Shown: piece by piece, positions 57,591-64,000 of the stretch | Numbering within the stretch: position 1 is the stretch's first letter | How the letters are laid out: the number at the start of each line of letters is the position of its first letter | Source of the DNA: Bdellovibrionota bacterium | Lineage (GTDB): Bacteria; Bdellovibrionota; Bdellovibrionia; Bdellovibrionales; JAMPXM01 | Assembly: GCA_963170185.1 (NCBI GenBank) | Contig: CAUJGS010000060.1 | Coordinates: 1-64,000, forward strand | Length of the DNA: 64,000 nt | Direction: 5' to 3' | The notes under the pieces: model-generated | What the model was told of the DNA's origin: nothing | Database searches by the model: none | What the model saw: only the letters and a program-made list of their open reading frames with translations | Program-made: the position numbers and the translations under genes

Positions 57591-58868
57591 GCCAGCCGGA
57601 AGCATCCCCGAACCATCTAAACAAGCTGCCACGCCCGTAGGGTCATTGAATCGGTGGCAGGCTGCGAACGTCGGCTGATACGGATTGGCGACAAGCTTTT
57701 GCCTAGCGGTAACAAGGCAGCGAGCAACCGAGCCGAGGCCCACGTTGGTTATGCACGTGTCGATGTCTGTTTGCGCAAGTGTTTGTCCGGCGACGCTATT
57801 GGAAGCCGTGCCGTTGACGTCGACCATGCCGTTGGCCGCCAGGCACGAGTAGATACGATCATTGCCGACAAGGGCCGCGCAGTGGTTGATGTGCGCCTGC
57901 ATGATCGATCTTTCGATCACGTTGCGACCGCGTAGACAGCGAGCGATGTTTGCGGAGCCGACAGATTCGTTGCATTGATCGATTGTCGCCTGAAGGGTCG
58001 CTGCGGGAAGAAGTGAGTCGTAAAGGTAGCCGTTTGCTTCCAAGCAGGCGGCGACGCGTGTCGGACCGACGGCATTCACGCAAACATTGATATTGGCCTG
58101 CATGATGACTCTTGGTACGAGGCGATTGCTTCGTAGACAGCGAGCGATAGCCGTTGGCGCATTGATCATACAGGTGTCGATGTTGGCTTGCGTGACGGCC
58201 GTGGTGATGACCTCGCGATTTAAAAGACAGTTTCGAATGACGATGCCGTTAGTTCCTTGTTCTGTGACCTTCGCGCAAAGTGTGGCGTCGCCGTTTGAGG
58301 GAAAGGGGTATAGCGAAAGAAACGCATTTTTCCGTAGGCACTTTTCGGTGTTAGCCAGACCAACGGCGCCGATGCATTCTTCGATTTTCGCTTGAGTGAG
58401 ATTGGCCGGAAGAATGCCGTTTTTCTCGAGACAGCTAGCGATGCGATTGGTGCCAACACGCGAGGCGCAGTTGTCGAGATCCCACTGTAGCGGTTCGCGA
58501 TAATTGAAAATCGGAAAGCCAGCCTTCGTGAGACACATGGCCGAGTCAAGCTGCGCGGGAGCAGGCGTGCCGCTTGTGCACCGAGTGACATCCTCGGATT
58601 TCAATACGCCTTTGAGTTCGCTCTTGGCTTCTAAGCAGTCGTAAATGGGGTCGGTGCCCGATAGGCAGATGCGGTAATCCGACGCTGTTACTCCGGCTTT
58701 CAGTGTCGGTGTTTCCGAGGCGAGCTCAGAAAAACCCGCTAGACCGGGGTCAACCGCAAAACCGCTTCCGCAGTTTTGAAAGAGCCCGATCAATGCGGCT
58801 CCCGCGATCGAAAAAAAGAGTGTGAGTTTCTGTGAACGAGACAGACGACGCCAGAGGCCAGTTTTCAT
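57486..58868 (-). CDS. Exported protein with ten Cys-pair repeats, unknown function
   Basis: This 460-residue protein has a signal-like hydrophobic segment (LTLFFSIAGAALIGLFQNC) that ends in FQNC; the Cys33 is placed like a lipobox Cys but with Asn before it. From about residue 125 the protein is a tandem array of about ten units of 30-42 residues with the pattern T(Q)AxI-xxC-x11-C-L-xxNG. Examples are IEECIGAVGLANTEKCLRKN, INVCVNAVGPTRVAACLEAN and IDTCITNVGLGSVARCLVTA. The two Cys per unit are 11 residues apart in most units and probably form disulfides. I know no named domain with this form. Its 3' end overlaps ctaA by 105 bases. Confidence 0.72.
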   Translation of the reverse strand: MKTGLWRRLSRSQKLTLFFSIAGAALIGLFQNCGSGFAVDPGLAGFSELASETPTLKAGVTASDYRICLSGTDPIYDCLEAKSELKGVLKSEDVTRCTSGTPAPAQLDSAMCLTKAGFPIFNYREPLQWDLDNCASRVGTNRIASCLEKNGILPANLTQAKIEECIGAVGLANTEKCLRKNAFLSLYPFPSNGDATLCAKVTEQGTNGIVIRNCLLNREVITTAVTQANIDTCMINAPTAIARCLRSNRLVPRVIMQANINVCVNAVGPTRVAACLEANGYLYDSLLPAATLQATIDQCNESVGSANIARCLRGRNVIERSIMQAHINHCAALVGNDRIYSCLAANGMVDVNGTASNSVAGQTLAQTDIDTCITNVGLGSVARCLVTARQKLVANPYQPTFAACHRFNDPTGVAACLDGSGMLPAGLTQDNINTCLTAAGLGGLETCLRTRGFITYPAAN

Positions 58869-58990
58869 AGGAATGTCCCCACCCGGTATTCATCTCATGA
58901 TGGCGCGATTCTCATAAAACTTCCATCAAGCCGGGTTGAAAGCCGGTTTGACGGATATGTATCAAGAGGATCGTCTCGTCTTGAAACGCC

Positions 58991-59656
58991 TTAGGTTTTT
59001 GGAGCGTCCGGGACTTTGGTGGGGCTAGCTTGAATGAACGCCGGCAGTTTTTCGCAGCTCTCGCGAATACGGCGCAATGTTGGATACGGAGCGAGATCGA
59101 CTTGGAACCTATCCGCATTTGCGAGGTTCGGAATCATGAAGCAGTCCGCGGCGCCAGGCGTGTCGCCAAAACAGAAGGTCTTAGCTGTGGGCGCCACGAG
59201 CTTTTCCAGCGTGTCGAAGCCATATGTGAGCCAGTGACGGGTCCACTCGTTTTTCTGTTCTTCGCTGGCGTCGAATTTTGCCGCTAGCAGTTTTAGAACA
59301 CGCAAATTGTGAAGCGGCTGAATGCCGCTGTTGATCACTTCGCAGATCTGAAGAACCTTTGCTCGTTGCGCAGGATCTTGTGGAAAAAGAAGTGGAGAGG
59401 GTGCAACACGGTCGAGGTAGTCGATGATCGCCACCGATTGGCCGATCAGGGTTTCTTGGCCGTTTTTGCGGTGGACCAGCGTCGGTACCTCGCGGCTGGG
59501 GTTGAGTGCCGCGTAATCTGTTTTTAACTGCTCTCCGCCATCGTTGAGAAGGTGGACGGCGCGGTATTCGTAATCGATTCCTTTAAGCCCCAGGGCGATA
59601 CGGACACGATAGGACGCGGAGCTTCGGAAATAGCTATAGAGAGCAAATTCTTTCAT
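58991..59656 (-). CDS. maiA: Maleylacetoacetate isomerase (zeta-class GST)
   Basis: This 221-residue protein is counted from the ATG at 59656. It has the GST N-domain with the zeta motif SYFRSSASYRVRIALGLKGI, the glutathione-binding LNPSREVPTLVH and GQSVAIIDYLD, and a helical C-domain (CFGDTPGAADCFMIPNLANA). It isomerises maleylacetoacetate to fumarylacetoacetate in tyrosine and phenylalanine breakdown. It is divergent from the hydrolase for the next step with only 38 bases between starts. Confidence 0.88.
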   Translation of the reverse strand: MKEFALYSYFRSSASYRVRIALGLKGIDYEYRAVHLLNDGGEQLKTDYAALNPSREVPTLVHRKNGQETLIGQSVAIIDYLDRVAPSPLLFPQDPAQRAKVLQICEVINSGIQPLHNLRVLKLLAAKFDASEEQKNEWTRHWLTYGFDTLEKLVAPTAKTFCFGDTPGAADCFMIPNLANADRFQVDLAPYPTLRRIRESCEKLPAFIQASPTKVPDAPKT

Positions 59657-59694
59657 GTTTGTGTTATACGTGATGCTGCACCAAGGAGCAAAAG

Positions 59695-60732
59695 ATGAAG
59701 TTGGGAAGTTTGAAGTCCGAGTCACGAGATGGAGCTCTCTGCGTCGTGAGCCGCGACTTGTCGAAAGCCGTCAAGGTTTCGGATCTCGATCGTGCGGTAT
59801 TTGGTACGCTCTTGCCCTCGGGAAAAAACCCTCCAGCGAGTCTGCGTGAAGCTGTCGAAACCTGGGCCGTATCGCAACCACTTCTAGAAAAGGTTGCGAA
59901 AGACCTCGAATCCGGAGCGTTGGCGACCAAAGCCTTTGCAGTCGATCAGACCAGGTTTCACTCTCCTCTTCCGCGTGCGTTTCAGTGGGCCGACGGGTCG
60001 GCTTTCTTGCATCACGTGAAACTGGTACGGATGGCTCGTAAGGCCGAAATGCCGCCGTCTTTTTATCATGATCCGTTGATCTACCAAGGCGGAAGTGACG
60101 ACTTCTTGGCTCCGAACGATCCTGTTCCGCAATTGGATTTTGCGCATGGAACAGACTTCGAGGGCGAGGTGGCGGTTGTTACGGACGATGTTCCGATGGG
60201 TGTTTCGCCCGAGAGTGCGCTTAAGCACATTAAACTCTTGATGATCGTCAATGACGTATCGCTACGCGGTTTGATCCCTGACGAACTGGCTAAAGGCTTT
60301 GGTTTTTTCCAAAGCAAACCTCAGTCGGCATTTGGCCCGTTTGCGGTCACGCCGGATGAGCTCGGAACGGCGTGGAAAGATGGACGCATTCATCTGCCAT
60401 TGAACGTGACATACAACGGGCAGTTCTTTGGCAAGGCCAACGCCGGTGAAATGCATTTCCATTTTGGTCAGCTGATCGCGCACGTCGCTCGCACACGCAC
60501 GATGGGGGCGGGGTCAATTATCGGAAGCGGAACGGTATCCAACGAAAACCCCGAGATGGGCAGCTCCTGCTTGGCGGAAAAGCGTATGATCGAGCAGATC
60601 AACGAGGGCGCCGTAAAAACACCCTTCATGAAAGTCGGCGATCGGATCCAGATGGAGATGAAAACTCCTGCGGGTCAGTCCATCTTCGGCCAAATCAACC
60701 AGGTCGTCGTGAAAGCTGAACCGGCGGGCTAA
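59695..60732 (+). CDS. fahA: Fumarylacetoacetate hydrolase family protein
   Basis: This 345-residue protein has an AAGGAG ribosome site before the ATG. FAH-fold motifs include LIYQGGSDDFLAPND, DFEGEVAVVTDDVPMGVSPE, LMIVNDVSLRGLIPDEL and GSIIGSGTVSNENPEMG. It cleaves fumarylacetoacetate to fumarate and acetoacetate, next to maiA, which makes the substrate. The upstream enzyme homogentisate dioxygenase is not in the window. Confidence 0.85.
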   Translation: MKLGSLKSESRDGALCVVSRDLSKAVKVSDLDRAVFGTLLPSGKNPPASLREAVETWAVSQPLLEKVAKDLESGALATKAFAVDQTRFHSPLPRAFQWADGSAFLHHVKLVRMARKAEMPPSFYHDPLIYQGGSDDFLAPNDPVPQLDFAHGTDFEGEVAVVTDDVPMGVSPESALKHIKLLMIVNDVSLRGLIPDELAKGFGFFQSKPQSAFGPFAVTPDELGTAWKDGRIHLPLNVTYNGQFFGKANAGEMHFHFGQLIAHVARTRTMGAGSIIGSGTVSNENPEMGSSCLAEKRMIEQINEGAVKTPFMKVGDRIQMEMKTPAGQSIFGQINQVVVKAEPAG

Positions 60733-60747
60733 TCGGAGAGCGTGTTT

Positions 60748-60770
60748 GACCGTCTCATTATGAGACGGTC
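60748..60770. promoter_or_regulatory. Extended palindrome GACCGTCTCA-TTA-TGAGACGGTC (site D)
   Basis: Perfect 10-base arms with a 3-base spacer. The inner part is GTCTCA-N3-TGAGAC as in sites at 7459 and 26704. It lies 15 bases after the fahA stop and 104 bases before the secreted protein gene at 60875. No T-run follows, so it is more likely an operator than a terminator. Confidence 0.6.
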
Positions 60771-60874
60771 CAAGCCCTTGCCGGAATTTCATCTATTCGA
60801 AGGTCGAGTATCAATTCGGGTCGACAATCGACCGATACGGAAGAAGTCGGAAAACGCCTTTTGTGGGGTTTGTA

Positions 60875-63730
60875 ATGCTTCGGTCCGTTCGGCAGACAGT
60901 CGGATTTTTGTGGATTCTTGTGATCTCGGTGATGGTCTCATGGGCTTCGCCTGAGTTTGCGAAAGCGAATTCCTCCGATAAATTCCGCCGAGAAGTGGAG
61001 TCACTTCTCGGGGCGGCTGTGCAAACGAAACAAGGTGTCGCGCAGATTCGCCAGAAGCGAGATGAACAAGGGCGTGTTCGTCGACTTTTCATTTCAGGTC
61101 GCGGTTTTAGCGAGCTTCAAATGGATGAAAATGGCGATGGGACGGTCGACTTTTTAGAAATCAGTAGAGAGAACAAAACGATCACGGCTTCCCACCCTTA
61201 TCGCGGGCGATTCTTGCGTTTGGTGGTGAGCGAGAAAAACGCAAGCGGTCGTATTGAAGCGACTTATGTTCTCGATTCCAGCGGTCGTAGGTACTCGCTT
61301 CTTAAATCACGCTTGTTCACGCCGGACGCCGTATTAAACGCCGATGGCGACGTACCCGACGACTTTGTGGCAACCGACGCCATCGCGCCAGCCGCTATGG
61401 ATACGGTCGTCGCGGCGTCTGCCGCATCCTCTTCGACCGATGGTGGTAAAACCACCGTGGATCTTCCGGACGACGAAAACTGGCGTAGCTACCAGGCGAA
61501 TACGTGGGGGCCTGATCTCACATGTGTTTCCGACGAAACTGCGATCGGTCGTTTGGCGTCGTTTCAAAGAAACTGGTGGAAGACTTTGAAGTATGACTTC
61601 GATGGCAACACCGAAAAACTGAACGAACGACTTTCGACGGCTAAGATTTTCGATGAGTCTTGTCGTAAGGCGGGGCAAGAAGCGAATTTCAAAGCGTTGT
61701 CGTCGGCGCTGTCGGACGTGATGATGTCGAGTTCCAAAGGCGAGGCTTTGCCTTCGACGGCGACACGCGGGCGCTACTTACGCTGTTTAGAGCTATCCGG
61801 ACTTGGTCAGGTCGCTGCGAAAATCGAAATGCACTTCCTGCAAAGCTTGGATGGCGGAACCGGGGTTCAACGTCCCATTCAATGTGACTTCCGACCTGGG
61901 CAAGCGGGCACTTCTAAGCCTGCGTTCATGTTCCCAGATACGAAGCATATCAAAGTCCAGCTAACGGCGGCGGATCAGGGAAAAACCAAAACAGCGCAGG
62001 GAAGTCCGATCAATTACAAAAATGCGCTTTTTCACGAGTTGATCCACGTCGCGGGTGTTTCTTCCGAAGACATGACTCATGCGGCTCAGGCTTGCTGTGG
62101 TGACTCGACGGACGACCGTCCCGGGGCATGCGCAAAGCTGGATAATTTAGTTTTGGAAGAGCGTCGTTTCTTGGAGCTGGAAACGTTCTTGGCGCGCTCC
62201 GGATTAATGGACCCTCTGTACTCGGACCTCTATGGCAAGTTTGATGACCCTTACACGAACGACTTGTACAGAAAGTTCATCTTGGGTTTAGATGTCTACA
62301 AAAAGGGTTCACTCTTTGAAAGTGGACTACTTAGCAACGAAGAGTTCACAAAGTGCGTAAAGGCTGAGTCCGAAGTGGCTTGCCGCGAAAAGTGGACGCG
62401 TCATATCGCCAATTACACGGCCGAATTTTTTAGCAAGGAATGTCGTAAGTACGTTCCGGCGACGAAGCGCAAAGAGTGCTCGGCTCTTGGTAAAAGTGCA
62501 ACATTCCAAAACCAGATGGCGACGGCTGTCGCCCATTCTTTGATTCGCTTGTCTGTTGATCCGGTTGAACCCGGCGCACCAGCATTGTGTGGTTCGGCCC
62601 GTGTGAAAACGGAAGAGCGTTCTTCACACTATGCAAAAGCGATTTTGGCGATTTTTGGTATCGGTTCGGCGGTGGCAAACGACGCGTCGGTGGATTGTGA
62701 AGGCTCGTCAGGTATTCAGACGGGCGAACCACCGGCTCCGGTTCGACCGGCACCGGGCGCCACGGCGACAGGAGAAGTTCCGCAGCTTGTGCTTACTCCA
62801 CCGACCTCTGGTGGACGTGGCGACGTGGCGACACCAGGACCCGGTCCCAAGTTGGTCACACCTGGAAAGAATGATTTGGACAATGCGGCCGGCGGCGGTT
62901 CGGCACCTGGAGGCGATAGCGGGGTTGTCGCAAATCCGGGACGAACACCGCGTAACCCGAATCGTTCGCCATTGCCAGTAAGTGAAGTCACAAGCCCCGG
63001 CGGCGCTCGCAATGTCGTGGATCGTACGTACCGACGTGCGACCGATGTCGCGGGTCTCACGACCCGAGGCCTTAGAGATTTACGGAATTCCATTCTTCCC
63101 AAAGCCGTCGCTAGCGAGCGCGATCGCAAAGATCGGGTGAGTCAGGGCGGCAGTGCCGAGTTCTTGGCGTTCCGACCAAAGCGCGAAGAGGCTCAGTCGA
63201 TGAAGATCGATAACCCATTTGCAAGCGGAAGCTCGTTGATCTTGGCCTCGGCGGGATCGGCACCGGGTGGATCGGGATCAACCTTCGATGTGGGTGCGGC
63301 GGCGGGTGCGGCTTCGGCGAATATTCCATCGGCATTTGTATCGAAAGACAAACAAGGCGATGCGCCGGCTGCGCGCTCTGCTGGTGGCGCCGGAGCTGCT
63401 CGACAGGCGATCAGTGGAACAGGTGGTGCTGGTTCTGTTGCGGGTTCCTCTGCGGCAGCTTCCGCATCGGCCTCGGGCAGCAAGGCCTCGACGGAAGGCG
63501 GAGCGAAGGCCGCTAGAGCGCCTGCAAATGTGGACATCAATCTGATCTTGCGGATGCGATATCGTGATCTTGAGCCTCGGTTGAACGAAATCTCAGTCCA
63601 ACAAGCTTTGATCGACAAGCGTATTCAAGTGATTCGAGCCAACGGGTCAATCGTCGGTTCGAAGCGAGGTGTGCAAGCCTGCTACAAGTATAACGGCCAA
63701 GAGAAGCCGTTAAAAACTCCGTGCGAGTAG
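60875..63730 (+). CDS. Large exported HEXXH-motif protein with an EF-hand-like loop
   Basis: This 951-residue protein is counted from the ATG at 60875 with GGGG upstream. The signal peptide ends near FAKAN. Residues about 80-91 (DENGDGTVDFLE) fit the 12-residue calcium loop of EF hands. The central part contains the zinc-protease-like HELIHVAG at 387-394 with many Cys around it (AQACCGD). From about residue 570 the protein becomes Pro/Gly/Ala/Ser rich, with linker-like low complexity up to residue 895, then a compact end with VQACYKYNGQEKPLKTPCE. It may be a secreted metalloprotease. The third zinc ligand is not certain. Confidence 0.6.
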   Translation: MLRSVRQTVGFLWILVISVMVSWASPEFAKANSSDKFRREVESLLGAAVQTKQGVAQIRQKRDEQGRVRRLFISGRGFSELQMDENGDGTVDFLEISRENKTITASHPYRGRFLRLVVSEKNASGRIEATYVLDSSGRRYSLLKSRLFTPDAVLNADGDVPDDFVATDAIAPAAMDTVVAASAASSSTDGGKTTVDLPDDENWRSYQANTWGPDLTCVSDETAIGRLASFQRNWWKTLKYDFDGNTEKLNERLSTAKIFDESCRKAGQEANFKALSSALSDVMMSSSKGEALPSTATRGRYLRCLELSGLGQVAAKIEMHFLQSLDGGTGVQRPIQCDFRPGQAGTSKPAFMFPDTKHIKVQLTAADQGKTKTAQGSPINYKNALFHELIHVAGVSSEDMTHAAQACCGDSTDDRPGACAKLDNLVLEERRFLELETFLARSGLMDPLYSDLYGKFDDPYTNDLYRKFILGLDVYKKGSLFESGLLSNEEFTKCVKAESEVACREKWTRHIANYTAEFFSKECRKYVPATKRKECSALGKSATFQNQMATAVAHSLIRLSVDPVEPGAPALCGSARVKTEERSSHYAKAILAIFGIGSAVANDASVDCEGSSGIQTGEPPAPVRPAPGATATGEVPQLVLTPPTSGGRGDVATPGPGPKLVTPGKNDLDNAAGGGSAPGGDSGVVANPGRTPRNPNRSPLPVSEVTSPGGARNVVDRTYRRATDVAGLTTRGLRDLRNSILPKAVASERDRKDRVSQGGSAEFLAFRPKREEAQSMKIDNPFASGSSLILASAGSAPGGSGSTFDVGAAAGAASANIPSAFVSKDKQGDAPAARSAGGAGAARQAISGTGGAGSVAGSSAAASASASGSKASTEGGAKAARAPANVDINLILRMRYRDLEPRLNEISVQQALIDKRIQVIRANGSIVGSKRGVQACYKYNGQEKPLKTPCE

Positions 63731-63737
63731 AGGTGCG

Positions 63738-64000
63738 ATGAAGAAACGGCCGATTGTTCTTATTTTCGCTTTCGTTCTTGTTGCAGTTTATTATCTGCAA
63801 CATCGCATGGACGTGCGCTCTTCGATCTTGAAGGGTTTCGAAATCGTCCTGACGAAGCGAGAAAGAGACGTTCGCTTGCTTTCCGCAATCACGGAAACAC
63901 TGCTAACGACGGGGCGCCAGGATATTTTAGAAGGGCATCTGACCGATGCGATTCGCGTTCGGTGGATCGACTTCTACATGATCACGTACCGCGATGAAGT
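63738..64000 (+). CDS. Membrane-anchored hypothetical protein, 5' part (runs off the window)
   Basis: Starts ATG at 63738 with AGGTG upstream, 7 bases after the stop of the HEXXH protein, and stays open for 87 codons to the window end. MKKRPIVLIFAFVLVAVYYL is a signal anchor and the rest is hydrophilic (EIVLTKRERDVRLLSAITET). No family can be named from this part. It may be the first part of a membrane sensor protein. Confidence 0.55.
   Translation, partial: MKKRPIVLIFAFVLVAVYYLQHRMDVRSSILKGFEIVLTKRERDVRLLSAITETLLTTGRQDILEGHLTDAIRVRWIDFYMITYRDE

Overview
The window reads as a contiguous piece of a Gram-negative chromosome with moderate GC. No tRNA, rRNA, insertion sequence, prophage or CRISPR array was recognised. 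Many lipoproteins, BamE-like and LpoB-like envelope proteins, a PrkA-YhbH-SpoVR operon, an A2-type caa3 oxidase operon, MotA/MotB-like proteins and one Cys protein whose signal ends in FQNC together suggest a delta-proteobacterium-like or Bdellovibrionota-type organism. This assignment is an inference from gene content; no marker gene was compared.

Layout. 1-8.4 kb: the 3' end of glpD, a phosphatase-fold protein without the usual arginine, an SCP2-like protein, mreB, a sigma-region-4-like protein with a membrane partner, a sensor histidine kinase and a single-pass membrane protein. 8.4-11 kb: a RadC-type JAB protein divergent from an LpoB-like lipoprotein and a COG3014-type lipoprotein. 11-20.3 kb: the most unusual block, with a penicillin-acylase-family lipoprotein, a carrier protein, an SGNH protein, an MBOAT acyltransferase, a three-part ABC importer and a divergent adenylating ligase. 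Together these hold all four roles of a DltABCD-like surface acylation machine. 20.3-26.5 kb: an orphan TRAP binding protein, a pentapeptide-like membrane protein, a PhaR-type regulator, a pseudopilin-like protein, a TPR lipoprotein and a LolB-like lipoprotein.

26.7-36.4 kb: prkA-yhbH-spoVR, a convergent operon of a 59-residue small gene and an ankyrin membrane protein, and a MotB/OmpA-like plus MotA/TolQ-like pair. 36.5-43.6 kb: a GcvH-like protein lacking the lipoyl lysine, glnA and glnB, trmL, secA and two small hypothetical genes. 43.7-49.7 kb: a BamE-like lipoprotein and a five-gene lipid-type operon (SDR, two alpha/beta hydrolases, a KAS III homologue missing its His and Asn, acyl-CoA ligase). 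50.2-57.6 kb: cytochrome c, SCO, coxBACD, ctaB and ctaA, a complete aerobic terminal oxidase module. 57.5-64 kb: a ten-repeat Cys protein, divergent maiA and fahA for the end of tyrosine breakdown, a large HEXXH secreted protein and a partial membrane protein.

Across these regions a perfect palindrome GTCTCA-N3-TGAGAC (N5 in one case) occurs in front of several unrelated operons (7459, 26703, 33336, 60748, with a weaker copy at 44208). It looks like the operator of an unrecognised regulon that would include the PrkA stress operon. The two signals most worth following are this palindrome family and the Dlt-like cluster at 11-20 kb.
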